Source: Pseudomonas viridiflava (GTDB taxonomy: Bacteria > Pseudomonadota > Gammaproteobacteria > Pseudomonadales > Pseudomonadaceae). From it: a stretch of 64,000 nt of DNA. The notes under the pieces are model-generated. The model made no database searches. It saw only the letters and a list, made by a program, of their open reading frames with translations, and had not been told where the DNA came from. Made by a program: the position numbers and the translations under genes. The stretch's first letter is position 1. Every line of letters begins with the position of its first letter. This document shows, in pieces, positions 20,009-30,371 of the stretch. Where the stretch lies: the NCBI RefSeq assembly GCF_900590885.1, contig NZ_UUON01000001.1, positions 372,001-436,000 on the forward strand, in the 5' to 3' direction.

Positions 20009-21396
20009 GCGATGCCGAGGGCGACCATTTTCTTGTACAAGGTGGATCGGCCCAGTCCCAGCCGATTGGCGGCTTCCACCACATTGCCCTCACAGGCCTT
20101 GAGCGCTGCCACAATCACCTGCCGATCAAAACGCTCCCGCGCCGCCGCAAACGTTTCACCCTCGACCGCCTCCATCGCAGCCCGCGCCACCGGGCTGAAC
20201 GTGCCGATGGCGGCGCGAATCTGAGTGTCATTCAGCACCAGGTCATCACTGAGCAACGCCGCGCGCTCCAGCACATTGCGCAGCTCGCGGATATTCCCCG
20301 GCCACGCGTGCTGGCCCAGCAGCGCCAGGGCTTCAGGGGCCAGCTCATGCTGGCTGCGCAGTTCTTCCAGGATCGCCTCGCTCAGCGCCGCAATATCCTC
20401 CAGCCGCTCGCGCAACGGCGGTACCTGGATGGGCAGCACATTCAGCCGGTAATACAGGTCGGCACGAAACTCACCGCGCTTGATCGCCGCCTCCAGGTCG
20501 ATGGACGTGGCGGCGATTACCCGCACATCGCTGTGCAGCATCTCGTTGGAGCCTACCGGTTCGAATTCCTTTTCCTGCAACACGCGCAGCAATTTGCTTT
20601 GCAGTGCCAGCGGCATGTCGCCGATTTCATCGAGGAACAATGTGCCGCCTTGAGCCAGCTGGAATTTGCCGGGGCGGCCCTTGCGGTCGGCGCCCGTAAA
20701 CGCGCCCGGCGCGGTGCCGAAAAATTCGGCCTCCAGCAAGTCGTGGGGGATCGCGGCGCTGTTGATGCTCACGAACGCCTTGTGCGCACGGCTTGAGGCG
20801 CCATGGATCGCCTGGGCCAGCAGCTCCTTGCCGGTGCCGGTTTCGCCCAGCAGCAGCACCGGTGATTCGGCGCTCGCACTGCGACGTGCCCGGCGTTTGA
20901 CTTCGAGGCTGGCGGCGCTGGTGCCGATAAAATGCGCGAAGGTGTACTTGCTCTGGCGCTTGCGCAGCAAGGAGCGCGTGGAGGCCAGCTCCTGTTGCAT
21001 GCTCAGGTAACGCTCGATCAGTGGCGACAGGCTGCGCAGCTCATCGAACAAGGCGAAACCAATCGCGCCGATCACCGCGCCAGCGTCGTTGTGGATCGGC
21101 AGGCGCATCACCACCAACGGGCCTTTGGGCGTGTCCTGGATATCCAGCAGGATCGGCTGATCGGTGCGCACTACCTGGCGCAACAGGCTGTTGATGATCA
21201 CCTGCTCGCAGGGCAGGCCGATAGCCTCATCGGCGCTGTTGAGGCCGAAGCGCTTGGCGTAGCGCTCGTTCATCCAGACGATATTCGCGTCGCGGTCGAC
21301 GATCACCGTGCCTTCGCTGGACTGCTCGATAATCTCGAACAACGACTGGATAGCCAGGCCGCGAACCTGTTGGTAGTCCGTGAGGCTGGTGCTCAT
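20005..21396 (-). CDS. sigma-54-dependent enhancer-binding regulator
   Basis: A 463-residue activator: PAS domain at about 15-125, AAA+ domain with Walker A GETGTGKE (184-191), the sigma-54 contact loop GAFTGA (231-236) and Walker [12 protein letters not shown], then a Fis-type helix-turn-helix at the C-terminus ([17 protein letters not shown]). The PAS domain implies a small-molecule signal. It neighbours the GntP/3-hydroxybutyrate operon, which has a sigma-54-like promoter, and probably activates it. Its start overlaps the stop of yejF by 4 bases, so it may be co-transcribed with the peptide importer. Confidence 0.88.
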   Translation of the reverse strand: MSTSLTDYQQVRGLAIQSLFEIIEQSSEGTVIVDRDANIVWMNERYAKRFGLNSADEAIGLPCEQVIINSLLRQVVRTDQPILLDIQDTPKGPLVVMRLPIHNDAGAVIGAIGFALFDELRSLSPLIERYLSMQQELASTRSLLRKRQSKYTFAHFIGTSAASLEVKRRARRSASAESPVLLLGETGTGKELLAQAIHGASSRAHKAFVSINSAAIPHDLLEAEFFGTAPGAFTGADRKGRPGKFQLAQGGTLFLDEIGDMPLALQSKLLRVLQEKEFEPVGSNEMLHSDVRVIAATSIDLEAAIKRGEFRADLYYRLNVLPIQVPPLRERLEDIAALSEAILEELRSQHELAPEALALLGQHAWPGNIRELRNVLERAALLSDDLVLNDTQIRAAIGTFSPVARAAMEAVEGETFAAARERFDRQVIVAALKACEGNVVEAANRLGLGRSTLYKKMVALGIA

Positions 21397-22967
21397 GTCG
21401 GCAGCCCGCCGGCCGCCGCCAGCAGCTCTTTGGTGTAGGGGTGCTGCGGCGATTCGAACACATCATGGCTCGCGCCGCGCTCCACCACTTTTCCGTCCTT
21501 GACCACAATCATGTCGTGGGCCATGGCGCGCACTACGGCCAGGTCATGGCTGATAAACAGGTAGGTCAGGCCGTATTTTTCCTGCAGTTCACGCAGCAGC
21601 GCCACCACCTGTTTCTGCACCGTGCGGTCGAGGGCCGAGGTGGGTTCGTCGAGCAGCATCAGCGCCGGCTTGAGCACCAAGGCGCGGGCGATGGCGATGC
21701 GCTGGCGCTGCCCGCCGGAAAATTCGTGGGGGTAGCGATGCCGGCTGGCGGGGTCGAGGCCCACGTCCTTGAGCACCTGGATCACTTGCGCATCGCGGTC
21801 GGCCAGGCTGCACGGCGCGTGCACTTCCAGGCCTTCGCTGATGATCTGCTGCACCGACATGCGTGGGCTGAGGCTGCCGTAAGGGTCCTGGAACACCACC
21901 TGCATCTGCTTGCGCCACGGGCGCATCTGCTGGTTGTTCAGCGGGTCGAGGGCTTCACCCTGGAAGCGGATGCTGCCGGTGGAATCCAGCAGCCGCAGGA
22001 TCGCCTGGCCCAACGTGGATTTGCCCGAGCCGGACTCGCCGACAATCCCCAGGGTCTTGCCGCGTTGCACACTGAGGCTGATGCCGTCCACCGCGCGCAG
22101 GTAGGTCTTGCGCCGAAACAGCCCGCCGCCGAGGGGGAACTGTACGCTCAGGTCTTCCACTTCCAGCACCGTCTCGCGCGGATCGCTGCACAGCACATCG
22201 CCGGACGGTTCGGCGTCCAGCAGCAATCGGCTATAGGGATGTTGCGGCGCGGTGAACAAGGCCTCGCAGTCGGCCTGCTCGACAATCTCCCCGGCACGCA
22301 TCACGCACACGCGCTGGGCAATGCTGCGCACCAGGTTGAGGTCGTGGCTGATCAGCAGCAGCGACATGCCCAGGCGTTGTTGCAGGGACTTGAGCAGCAA
22401 CAGGATCTTGCGCTGCACGGTCACGTCCAGCGCCGTGGTCGGTTCGTCAGCGATCAGCAACTCTGGCTCGCAGGCCAGGGCCATGGCGATCATCACCCGT
22501 TGACGCTGGCCGCCGGACAGTTGATGTGGGTAGGCCTTGAGCCGTTCCTGGGGTTTCTGGATGCCCACCAGCTCAAGCAATTCGAGGATGCGCGCCTGCG
22601 CCGCCTTGCCGCCCAGGCCCTTGTGCAGCAGCAGGGTTTCGCCGATTTGCTTCTCGATGCTGTGCAACGGGTTGAGGGACGTCATCGGCTCCTGGAAGAT
22701 CATCGCAATGCGATTGCCGCGCAGCTTTTGCAGGGTGGCGGCCGAAGCGCCGATCAGCTCCTGGCCGCGATACTGGATGGAGCCGCTGGTTTGGGTGCCG
22801 GCCTCGGGCAGCAATTGCAGGATCGAATGGGCGGTTACCGATTTGCCCGAGCCCGACTCGCCCACCAGCGCCAGGCACTCACCGGGGCGCACGTCCAGGC
22901 ACAGCTGGCTGACCACGGTCTGGCCGCTGAAGGCGACGCTGAGGTCGCGGATTTCGATGAGGTTCAT
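21393..22967 (-). CDS. yejF: peptide ABC importer, fused double ATPase YejF
   Basis: A 524-residue protein with two complete ATPase domains (Walker A GESGSGKS twice; signatures [12 protein letters not shown] and [12 protein letters not shown]). Each domain is followed by the oligopeptide-type C-terminal region ([16 protein letters not shown]). Fusion of the two ATPases is the YejF architecture. It powers the YejBE channel for oligopeptides, which in enterobacteria also takes up microcin C. It lies 10 bases after yejE and is fourth of the yejABEF operon. Confidence 0.92.
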   Translation of the reverse strand: MNLIEIRDLSVAFSGQTVVSQLCLDVRPGECLALVGESGSGKSVTAHSILQLLPEAGTQTSGSIQYRGQELIGASAATLQKLRGNRIAMIFQEPMTSLNPLHSIEKQIGETLLLHKGLGGKAAQARILELLELVGIQKPQERLKAYPHQLSGGQRQRVMIAMALACEPELLIADEPTTALDVTVQRKILLLLKSLQQRLGMSLLLISHDLNLVRSIAQRVCVMRAGEIVEQADCEALFTAPQHPYSRLLLDAEPSGDVLCSDPRETVLEVEDLSVQFPLGGGLFRRKTYLRAVDGISLSVQRGKTLGIVGESGSGKSTLGQAILRLLDSTGSIRFQGEALDPLNNQQMRPWRKQMQVVFQDPYGSLSPRMSVQQIISEGLEVHAPCSLADRDAQVIQVLKDVGLDPASRHRYPHEFSGGQRQRIAIARALVLKPALMLLDEPTSALDRTVQKQVVALLRELQEKYGLTYLFISHDLAVVRAMAHDMIVVKDGKVVERGASHDVFESPQHPYTKELLAAAGGLPT

Positions 22968-22977
22968 ACGCGTTCAC

Positions 22978-24000
22978 TCATGAGCGTGGGTCGAAGGCGT
23001 CACGTAACGCCTCGCCGATAAAGACCAGCAGCGACAGGATCAGCGCCAGGGTGAAAAACGCCGTCAGGCCCAGCCACGGCGCTTGCAGGTTCTGCTTGCC
23101 CTGGGCGATCAACTCGCCCAGCGACGCGCTGCCCGCCGGCATGCCGAAGCCGAGGAAATCCAGGGCGCTCAAGGTCGAAATCGCCCCGGTGAGGATAAAC
23201 GGCAGATAGCTCAGCGTGGCGGTCATGGCATTGGGCAGGATATGCCGGCGGATAATCTTGCCGTCGCCCAGGCCAAGGGCCCGCGCGGCCTTGACGTATT
23301 CCAGGTTGCGCCCGCGCAGGAATTCGGCGCGCACCACGTCCACCAGGGCCAGCCAGGAAAACAACGCCATGATCCCCAGCAGCCACCAGAAATTCGGCTC
23401 CACAAAGCCGGACAGGATGATCAGCAGGTACAGCACCGGCAGCCCCGACCACACTTCCAGGACGCGCTGGCCGATCAAGTCCACCCAGCCACCGTAATAG
23501 CCCTGCAAGGCGCCGGCGGCGATACCGATGGCGGCGCTGATGGCGGTGAGGACCAAGGCAAATAATATCGATACGCGCGCGCCGAAGATCACCCGGGCCA
23601 GCACGTCCCGCGACTGATCGTCGGTGCCCAGCCAGTTCACCGCCGAGGGCGGGCTGGGGGCAGGGCGGGTCAGTTCGTAGTTGGGTGTGTCATCGCTGAA
23701 CGGGATCGGCGGGAACAGCATCCAGCCGCCGTCCTGCTTGATCAGCTTTTGCACGTAGTCACTGCGGTAGTCGGCCTGGAACGGCAGCTGCCCGCCGAAC
23801 TGCTGTTCGGTGTAGCGCTTGAACACCGGGAAATACAGCTCGTTCTTGTAGCTGAGCACCAGGGGTTTATCGTTGGCGATCAGCTCGCCGCCGAGGGTCA
23901 GGATAAACAGGCCGATAAACAGCCACAGCGACCACCAGCCGCGACGGTTTTTCTTGAAGCGCTCGAAGCGCCGACGCGCCACCGGAGACAGATTAAGCAT
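22978..24000 (-). CDS. yejE: peptide ABC importer permease YejE
   Basis: A 340-residue permease of the DppC type. An N-terminal helix (WWSLWLFIGLFILTL) is followed by a periplasmic domain of about 100 residues and five more helices. The EAA loop is AARALGLGDGKIIRRHILPNA. The start overlaps the upstream stop by one base (TGATG), typical of tight coupling. The long periplasmic insert before WLGTDDQSRDVLARVI is characteristic of YejE. Confidence 0.92.
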   Translation of the reverse strand: MLNLSPVARRRFERFKKNRRGWWSLWLFIGLFILTLGGELIANDKPLVLSYKNELYFPVFKRYTEQQFGGQLPFQADYRSDYVQKLIKQDGGWMLFPPIPFSDDTPNYELTRPAPSPPSAVNWLGTDDQSRDVLARVIFGARVSILFALVLTAISAAIGIAAGALQGYYGGWVDLIGQRVLEVWSGLPVLYLLIILSGFVEPNFWWLLGIMALFSWLALVDVVRAEFLRGRNLEYVKAARALGLGDGKIIRRHILPNAMTATLSYLPFILTGAISTLSALDFLGFGMPAGSASLGELIAQGKQNLQAPWLGLTAFFTLALILSLLVFIGEALRDAFDPRS

Positions 24001-25061
24001 CAGGCGTTCCTCGCGGCGAAGTCGATACGCGGGTCCACCAGGGTGTAGCAGAGGTCGCCGATGAGTTTTATCAGCAGGCCAAACAAGGTGAAGATAAACA
24101 GCGAACCGAACACCACCGGGTAGTCGCGGGACACGGCGGCTTCATAGCTCATGCGGCCCAGGCCATCGAGGGAGAAGATCACCTCGATCAGCAGGGAGCC
24201 GGCAAAAAACACGCTGATAAACGCCTGGGGAATGCCCGAGATCACCAGCAGCATGGCGTTGCGGAACACATGGCCGTAGAGCACGCGCCGTTCGCTCAAG
24301 CCCTTGGCCCGTGCGGTGACCACGTATTGGCGCGTGATTTCATTGAGGAAGGAGTTCTTGGTGAGGATGGTCAGCGTGGCGAACCCGCCGATCACCAGCG
24401 ACGTCACGGGTAAGATCAAGTGCCAGAAATAGTCGGCAATCTTGCCGACCGTGCTCAGTTCCTCGAAGTTCTCCGAAACCAGCCCACGCACCGGGAACCA
24501 GTTCAACGAAGTGCCTCCGGCAAACACCACGATCAGAAACATCGCGAACAGGAATGCCGGCATGGCATAGCCGATCACGATGGCGGTGCTGCTCCATACA
24601 TCGAAACTGCTGCCATGGCGTACCGCCTTGCGAATCCCCAGGGGAATGGAGACCAGGTAGGTGATCAGCGTGGCCCACAGGCCGAGGGAAATGGTGACGG
24701 GCATCTTTTCCAGGATCAGGTCGATCACGGTTTTGCCACGAAAGAAGCTGTTACCGAAATCCAGCTGGGCATAGCTCTTGAGCATCAGCCACAGGCGTTC
24801 CGGGGCAGGTTTGTCGAAGCCGTATTGTTTCTCGATGTCCTTTATCAGCTTCGGGTCCAGGCCACGGCTGGCGCGGGAGCCACTGCTGAGGCCTTCACCG
24901 GAACCGCCGCCGACGCCACCACCACCGATGCCTTGCAGGTGGGCGATGGCTTGTTCCACCGGCCCGCCGGGTGCGGCCTGGACGATCACGAAATTCACCA
25001 ACAGGATGATCACCAGCGTTGGAATGATCAGCAGCAGGCGCCGCACGATATAGGCAAACAT
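24000..25061 (-). CDS. yejB: peptide ABC importer permease YejB
   Basis: A 353-residue DppB-type permease starting [22 protein letters not shown]. It has the EAA loop [21 protein letters not shown] and six helices. A Gly/Ser-rich linker ([19 protein letters not shown]) near residue 45-65 is a low-complexity insert within the first periplasmic loop. It overlaps yejA by one base. Confidence 0.92.
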   Translation of the reverse strand: MFAYIVRRLLLIIPTLVIILLVNFVIVQAAPGGPVEQAIAHLQGIGGGGVGGGSGEGLSSGSRASRGLDPKLIKDIEKQYGFDKPAPERLWLMLKSYAQLDFGNSFFRGKTVIDLILEKMPVTISLGLWATLITYLVSIPLGIRKAVRHGSSFDVWSSTAIVIGYAMPAFLFAMFLIVVFAGGTSLNWFPVRGLVSENFEELSTVGKIADYFWHLILPVTSLVIGGFATLTILTKNSFLNEITRQYVVTARAKGLSERRVLYGHVFRNAMLLVISGIPQAFISVFFAGSLLIEVIFSLDGLGRMSYEAAVSRDYPVVFGSLFIFTLFGLLIKLIGDLCYTLVDPRIDFAARNA

Positions 25062-26920
25062 CAGCGGGCCCCCGCGCGTTTTTTCAGTTCGGCGTTCATT
25101 TGCTCATTCGTCAGCGGCGTGGGGCTGATTTCCCACCAGGTTTCCAGGGCTTCGTCGTTCCTGGCCTCGATGGCCGGGCGACCGAAGCGGTTCCACCACG
25201 CGGCCGAGGTGCCAGGCGGGTAGTAATTGGGGATCCACAGGTAATTCCATTGCAGCACGCGGTCCAGGGCATGAGCGTAGGTGAGCATCTGCGCCTGGGT
25301 GTCGGCCTTGACCAGGCCCTTGATCAGCGTGTCGACGGCCGGGTCCTTGAGCACCATGTAGTTATTGGCGCCCGAGTCAAACGCGGCGGCGGAACCGAAG
25401 TAGTTGTACAGCTCCATGCCCGGCGAGGTGGTGACCGGAAAGCCGGTGACGATCATGTCGTAGTCGCGCGCCATCAGCCGGTTTACGTACTGGGAGGAAT
25501 CGATGCGGCGGATGTTCAAGGTGATGCCGATCTGCGCCAGGTTGCGTTTGTAGGGCAACAGCAGGCGTTCCAGGCCGCTTTGGGCGTTAAGGAAGGTGAA
25601 TTCCAGCGGCTCACCCTCGGCGTTCACCAGCTTGTCGCCGTCCGGCTTCCAGCCAGCCTCTTCCAGCAGGGCCAGCGCCTGCAGTTGCTTGTCGCGGATC
25701 ATGCCGCTGCCGTCGGTGACCGGTGCCTTGAATACCTGAGTGAACACCTCGTCAGGAATCTGGCCGCGCAAGGGTTCCAGGATGGCCAGTTCTTCCTGGG
25801 TCGGTAACTGGCTGGCGGCCAGCGGGCTGTTGGAGAAAAAGCTCTGCTGGCGGATGTACATATTGCGCATCATCTGCCGGTTGGCCCATTCGAAATCCCA
25901 CAGCATCGCCAGCGCCTGGCGCACGCGGCGGTCCTTGAACACCGGTTTTTGCACGTTGAACACATAACCCTGGGCCGGTTGCGGCATTTCCTTGGCCAGG
26001 TGCGCACGTTGCAGGCGGCCGTCGTCCAGGGCCGGGCCGTTGTAGCCGATGGAGTAGCCAGTGGCGGAAAACTCACGGTTGAAGTCATACGCGCCGCCGC
26101 GCAGGACCTGGCGGGCCACTTCGGTGTCGCCGAAATATTCCAGGCTCAGGTGATCGAAGTTGTAGAGGCCACGGCTGACGGGCAAATCCTTGCCCCACCA
26201 GTTCGGGTCGCGGGTAAAGGTGATGGTGCTGCCCGAATCGATCTTGCTGACCTTGTACGGGCCGCTGCCCAGCGGGGCTTCGTAACCGCCGCCGTTGGCG
26301 AAGTCGCGGGTTTTCCACCAGTGTTCGGGGAACACCGGCAGGGTGGCGATATCCAGGGGCAGGGTGCGGTTTTCATTGCTGGAAAAATCGAAGCGCACCT
26401 GGCGCTCGCCTTCGACTTCGACGTGTTTGACGTCGGCAAACAGGGTGCGAAAGCGCAGGCTGCCCTGGGTCATCAGCAAGTCGAAGCTGTAACGCACGTC
26501 TTCGGCGGTGATCGCCTTGCCATCGGCAAAGCGCGCCCTGGGGTTCAAGTAAAAGCGCAGCGACAGGCCGTCGTCGGCGCGCTCCATCTTCTCGGCCACC
26601 AGGCCATACACCGTGTAGGGCTCATCCAGCGAGCGCAGCGCCAGGGGCGCATACAACCAGCCGTCGACCTGGGACACGCCGATGCCTTTGTCGATATACG
26701 GCAACACATGGTCGAAGCGCCCAATCTCCAGCGCCGAGCGCCGCAGGCTGCCGCCCTTGGGGGCGTTGGGGTTGGCGTAGTCGAAATGGGTAAAGCCGGC
26801 GGGGTACTTGGCCGGTTCGCCGTACACCGTGAGGGAAGGTTGGGGCGCCGCGATCACGGCGCTGCTGGCCAGCAGCAGGGCCAGGGAGGAACTGAGCAGT
26901 CTGGAAAAAGCCAATCGCAT
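25061..26920 (-). CDS. yejA: peptide ABC importer solute-binding protein YejA
   Basis: A 619-residue extracellular solute-binding protein of family 5. It begins [24 protein letters not shown], a Sec signal, then [30 protein letters not shown], the YejA N-terminus. The start at 26920 begins the signal peptide; the frame can be read from 26974 with 18 extra residues that break the signal. It captures oligopeptides in the periplasm for YejBEF. It is the first gene of the operon. Confidence 0.9.
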   Translation of the reverse strand: MRLAFSRLLSSSLALLLASSAVIAAPQPSLTVYGEPAKYPAGFTHFDYANPNAPKGGSLRRSALEIGRFDHVLPYIDKGIGVSQVDGWLYAPLALRSLDEPYTVYGLVAEKMERADDGLSLRFYLNPRARFADGKAITAEDVRYSFDLLMTQGSLRFRTLFADVKHVEVEGERQVRFDFSSNENRTLPLDIATLPVFPEHWWKTRDFANGGGYEAPLGSGPYKVSKIDSGSTITFTRDPNWWGKDLPVSRGLYNFDHLSLEYFGDTEVARQVLRGGAYDFNREFSATGYSIGYNGPALDDGRLQRAHLAKEMPQPAQGYVFNVQKPVFKDRRVRQALAMLWDFEWANRQMMRNMYIRQQSFFSNSPLAASQLPTQEELAILEPLRGQIPDEVFTQVFKAPVTDGSGMIRDKQLQALALLEEAGWKPDGDKLVNAEGEPLEFTFLNAQSGLERLLLPYKRNLAQIGITLNIRRIDSSQYVNRLMARDYDMIVTGFPVTTSPGMELYNYFGSAAAFDSGANNYMVLKDPAVDTLIKGLVKADTQAQMLTYAHALDRVLQWNYLWIPNYYPPGTSAAWWNRFGRPAIEARNDEALETWWEISPTPLTNEQMNAELKKRAGAR

Positions 26921-26999
26921 TATCAGCCTTGCATGCCGGGTAAAGAGGAATAGGGATTTGTACGCTAACGGCACCCGCGTCGCCAGTCATCACATGCAC

Positions 27000-27025
27000 A
27001 ACGGCCCACCAGAAGGCGGGCCGTT
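27000..27025. terminator. hairpin between parvulin and yejA
   Basis: AACGGCCC-N10-GGGCCGTT is a perfect 8-bp stem located after the parvulin gene in its reading direction and before yejA. There is no U-tract on the minus strand, so termination is probable but not certain. Confidence 0.5.
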
Positions 27026-27050
27026 GTTTATTGCATCAGCACAGGCAGGA

Positions 27051-27332
27051 TCAGTCCTGGCGGCTGGTCACTTCCAGCAGGTGATAACCGAACTGGGTTT
27101 TCACCGGGCCTTGCACAGTGTTGACCGGGGCGCTGAACACGACGGTGTCGAATTCTTTCACCATCTGGCCTGGGCCGAACGAACCCAGGTCACCGCCTTG
27201 GCGGCTGGACGGGCAGCTGGAGTTGGCTTTGGCGACTTCTGCGAAATCAGCGCCGCCTTCGATTTGGGCCTTGAGTTCGTTGCACTTGTCTTCAGTGGAA
27301 ACGAGGATGTGACGGGCGGTGGCTTTGGCCAT
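27051..27332 (-). CDS. parvulin-type peptidyl-prolyl isomerase (PpiC-like), second copy
   Basis: A 93-residue parvulin beginning MAKATARHILVSTEDKC and ending FGYHLLEVTSRQD, with CPSSRQGGDLGSFGPGQMV. It is the paralogue of the protein at 7893. The start is at MAKAT, with GGAG upstream; the longer frame to 27539 runs through a REPIN and is not coding. It is cytoplasmic and a single domain. Confidence 0.92.
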   Translation of the reverse strand: MAKATARHILVSTEDKCNELKAQIEGGADFAEVAKANSSCPSSRQGGDLGSFGPGQMVKEFDTVVFSAPVNTVQGPVKTQFGYHLLEVTSRQD

Positions 27333-27451
27333 GGGGAGTAACTCCTTGAGTAAAAAGGGTGAGCCTACCGGATTCAGGCGGTTATTTCCTGGCAAAGTTC
27401 CGTTGGGTTTCATGCAGCGGCCATTGGGTGTTTTGGGGTTGCGCTGAACGT

Positions 27452-27543
27452 TATGGGAGGGGGCTTGCCCCCGATGAGGGTGTGTCAGCTGATAAATCTG
27501 CAGCTGACCCACTGCCATCGGGGGCAAGCCCCCTCCCACATTT
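27452..27543. repeat. REPIN
   Basis: A standard inverted REP pair upstream of the second parvulin gene. Confidence 0.9.
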
Positions 27544-27559
27544 GGATCTCCATACCTCA

Positions 27560-27830
27560 GATAGATCTCAATCTGGCTCTGCTTTGCTCTGTTTTTGATC
27601 TGGCCCTTACATCCTTTTCGCTGACGAAGTCAGCGGTCTTTTGATCTGCGCTTGTGATCTTGATCTCAGGCGCCCCGTTAAACACGCCTTCGTTCGGGCA
27701 CACCGAGCCTAAGCGAGGTGCCGAGTGTTGGGGCAAGAGCCCTTTGCTTACTTTGGGGCTTTTCCAAAGTGAGTCGCCGTAAGGGCGAAACCATAGGCAG
27801 CCGTTACCCAAACAACGGATATGTACTCAG
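27560..27830. repeat. probable dispersed intergenic repeat
   Basis: GATCT-containing words recur at 27545, 27566, 27596, 27641 and 27656. A perfect hairpin CGCTGAC-gaa-GTCAGCG lies at 27619-27635 and is followed by GTCTTTT. The right end has CCGTTA-ccca-aacAACGG and ACGGATATGTACTC. From memory, pieces like these recur between genes in P. fluorescens-group genomes; I could not check copy number. Confidence 0.5.
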
Positions 27831-27917
27831 CCCCAAACAGCACGTACATCCAATTTTCCCACCCCCATCCCCTGCAAACTGCCCTCATCGCTAAAACTCA
27901 AGGCAGAGGGGCACCCC

Positions 27918-28508
27918 ATGGACCCAGCACCCAAGACAGGGCCCGACGAAGTCGTCACCCTGGTCGTCAAGCACCTGATCAAACAAGGCCGCGAAGCCGA
28001 CTACGAAGCCTGGCTGCGCCGCATCGTGCGGATCGCCGGCGAGCGCCCCGGCCACCTCGGGGTCGACGTGGTCCGCAGCAAACAGGCCGGCCTGGCGCTG
28101 TTCACCTGCATATTGCGCTACCGCTCCACCGATGATCTGGAAACCTGGCTCGACTCCCCCGAGCGCAAAACTCTGATCACCGAAGCCACCCCCATGCTGG
28201 CCGACGGCGACAACACCGAAATCGGCGCGGTCAACGAGTTCTGGTTCAACCCCGAAACCGAAAACGCCGCCAAGCCGCCGCGCTGGAAGCAGGCAGTGGT
28301 CACCCTGTTTGTGATCCTGCCGCTGACCCTGCTGGTGCCCATCGTGTGGGGCCCGATCCTGCGCCTGCACCCGTTCCTGTCCAATTACGTGGTCGCCACC
28401 TTCCTGGTCACCGTGACCATCGTGTTGCTGGTGGTCTACCTGCTGATGCCGGCGGCTACCCGCCTGTTCGCTCCCTGGCTTGAAGCCTCTGTAAAGGAAA
28501 CCCTATGA
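27918..28508 (+). CDS. antibiotic-biosynthesis-monooxygenase (ABM) domain membrane protein
   Basis: A 196-residue protein. Residues about 10-110 form an ABM ferredoxin-like fold (VVKHLIKQGREADYEAWLRRI), and two transmembrane helices follow at about 125-147 and 157-178. The C-terminal anchor is typical of the ABM proteins that precede amidohydrolases in pseudomonads. Its stop overlaps the next start by 4 bases (ATGA). No haem-ligating or catalytic residues can be assigned from sequence. The reaction is unknown. Confidence 0.75.
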   Translation: MDPAPKTGPDEVVTLVVKHLIKQGREADYEAWLRRIVRIAGERPGHLGVDVVRSKQAGLALFTCILRYRSTDDLETWLDSPERKTLITEATPMLADGDNTEIGAVNEFWFNPETENAAKPPRWKQAVVTLFVILPLTLLVPIVWGPILRLHPFLSNYVVATFLVTVTIVLLVVYLLMPAATRLFAPWLEASVKETL

Positions 28509-30343
28509 ACGCCGATCTGATTCTGTTCAATGGCCAATTCCACACTGTGGACCGTGAAAACCCGCGCGCAACCGCCGTCGCCATCAGCCAGGGGCGCTTC
28601 GTGGCCGTCGGCACCGACGGTGAAGCCATGGCCTTGCGCGGCAGCGGCACCCAGGTCATCGACCTCAAGGGCCGCACCGTAATCCCCGGCCTCAACGACT
28701 CGCACCTGCACCTGATCCGTGGCGGGCTGAACTACAACCTCGAACTGCGCTGGGAAGGCGTGCCGTCCCTGGCCGATGCACTGCGCATGCTCAAGGACCA
28801 GGCTGACCGCACCCCCACGCCGCAATGGGTACGCGTGGTCGGTGGCTGGAACGAATTCCAGTTCGCCGAAAAACGCATGCCGACCCTGGAAGAACTCAAC
28901 CAGGCCGCGCCGGACACGCCGGTGTTCGTATTGCACCTGTACGACCGCGCCTTGCTCAACCGCGCCGCCCTGCGTGTGGCCGGTTACACCAAGGACACGC
29001 CGAACCCGCCGGGCGGCGAGATCGTGCGTGACAGCAACGGCAACCCCACCGGCATGCTGGTGGCGCGCCCCAACGCGATGATCCTGTATTCGACCCTCGC
29101 CAAAGGCCCGAAATTGCCGCTGGAATACCAGGTCAATTCGACCCGCCAGTTCATGCGTGAACTCAATCGCCTCGGCCTCACCAGCGCCATTGACGCCGGC
29201 GGTGGTTTCCAGAATTACCCCGACGACTACGCGGTGATCGAGCAACTGGCCAAGGACGAACAGCTGACGGTGCGCATCGCCTACAACCTGTTCACCCAGA
29301 AGCCCAAGGAAGAGCTCAGCGACTTCAAGAACTGGACCGGCAGCGTCACCCTGCACCAGGGCGATGACTACCTGCGCCACAACGGCGCCGGCGAGATGCT
29401 GGTGTTCTCGGCCGCCGACTTCGAGGACTTCCTCGAGCCACGCCCGGACCTGCCGCTGACCATGGAGCAGGAGCTGGAGCCGGTGGTGCGTCACTTGGTG
29501 GAGCAGCGCTGGCCGTTCCGCTTGCACGCCACCTATGACGAGTCCATCTCGCGCATGCTCGACGTGTTCGAGAAGGTCAACCGCGATATCCCGTTCAATG
29601 GCCTGCCGTGGTTCTTCGACCACGCCGAAACCATCACGCCGAAAAACATCGAACGTGTGCGCGCCCTCGGCGGCGGCATTGCGATCCAGGACCGCATGGC
29701 GTTCCAGGGCGAGTACTTCGTCGAGCGCTATGGCGCCAAGGCGGCCGAAGCCACGCCGCCGATCAAGCGCATGCTCGCCGAAGGCGTGCCGGTCGGCGCG
29801 GGCACCGATGCCACGCGGGTGTCGAGCTACAACCCGTGGACTTCGCTGTACTGGATGGTCAGCGGCCGCACCGTCGGTGGCCTGGAGCTGCACGCCGAAG
29901 GCCTGCCGCGCCTCACCGCGCTGGAGCTGTTCACCCATGGCAGCGCCTGGTTCTCGTCCGAGCAGGGCAAGAAGGGCCAGATCAAGGTCGGCCAGTTGGC
30001 GGACGTTGCTGCGCTGTCGGCGGATTTTTTCAGCGTCGATGAAGAAGCCATCAAGTGGATCGAGTCGGTGCTCACCGTAGTCGGCGGCAAGGTGGTGTAC
30101 GGCGCCGGCGACTTCGAAGATTTTGCCCCGCCGCGCGTGCCCGTGCTGCCGGACTGGTCGCCGGTGGTCAAGGTGCCGGGTCACTGGCGTCCGACGTCGC
30201 CGCTGCAAGCGCAGGTTCACCAGTGCAGCGGCCCGTGCGGCGTGCATTCCCACAGCCACGAAAAAGCACGGCTTTCCAGCGTGCCGGTCAGCGACTTCCA
30301 GGGTTTCTGGGGTGCGTTTGGCTGTTCGTGCTTTGCGTTCTGA
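28505..30343 (+). CDS. YtcJ-like amidohydrolase with a Cys/His-rich C-terminal tail
   Basis: A 612-residue amidohydrolase-superfamily enzyme. The metal motif is DSHLH (H67, H69), FDHAETI supplies another His, and GAGTDATRVSSYNPW (near 440) is the YtcJ-type Asp region. The length exceeds the usual 530-560. The excess is a C-terminal tail with CSGPCGVHSHSHEK and GCSCFAF, four cysteines and three histidines that could bind a metal. It is translationally coupled to the ABM gene and followed by a cysteine hydrolase, so the three probably act on one N-containing substrate. That substrate is unknown. Confidence 0.8.
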   Translation: MNADLILFNGQFHTVDRENPRATAVAISQGRFVAVGTDGEAMALRGSGTQVIDLKGRTVIPGLNDSHLHLIRGGLNYNLELRWEGVPSLADALRMLKDQADRTPTPQWVRVVGGWNEFQFAEKRMPTLEELNQAAPDTPVFVLHLYDRALLNRAALRVAGYTKDTPNPPGGEIVRDSNGNPTGMLVARPNAMILYSTLAKGPKLPLEYQVNSTRQFMRELNRLGLTSAIDAGGGFQNYPDDYAVIEQLAKDEQLTVRIAYNLFTQKPKEELSDFKNWTGSVTLHQGDDYLRHNGAGEMLVFSAADFEDFLEPRPDLPLTMEQELEPVVRHLVEQRWPFRLHATYDESISRMLDVFEKVNRDIPFNGLPWFFDHAETITPKNIERVRALGGGIAIQDRMAFQGEYFVERYGAKAAEATPPIKRMLAEGVPVGAGTDATRVSSYNPWTSLYWMVSGRTVGGLELHAEGLPRLTALELFTHGSAWFSSEQGKKGQIKVGQLADVAALSADFFSVDEEAIKWIESVLTVVGGKVVYGAGDFEDFAPPRVPVLPDWSPVVKVPGHWRPTSPLQAQVHQCSGPCGVHSHSHEKARLSSVPVSDFQGFWGAFGCSCFAF

Positions 30344-30371
30344 TTTCCCAAACCCCCATAGGAGTTAACCC

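Larger units (their letters stand above)
27333..27917. other. 585-base gene-free stretch with REPIN and a second repeat family
   Basis: This stretch holds the parvulin promoter region, a REPIN at 27452 and then a block from about 27560 to 27830 rich in GATCT(C/G) words and short hairpins. The one long frame in it (minus, 27557-27811) looks like repeat sequence, not a gene. Confidence 0.6.

Noticed and set aside
27557..27811. 84-residue minus frame MGNGCLWFRPYGD..
   Set aside because: Falls in a probable dispersed repeat; similar short proteins are commonly annotated from such repeats.
28436..30259. A 607-residue frame antisense to the amidohydrolase
   Set aside because: High-GC shadow frame; the plus strand carries clear amidohydrolase motifs and good ribosome sites.
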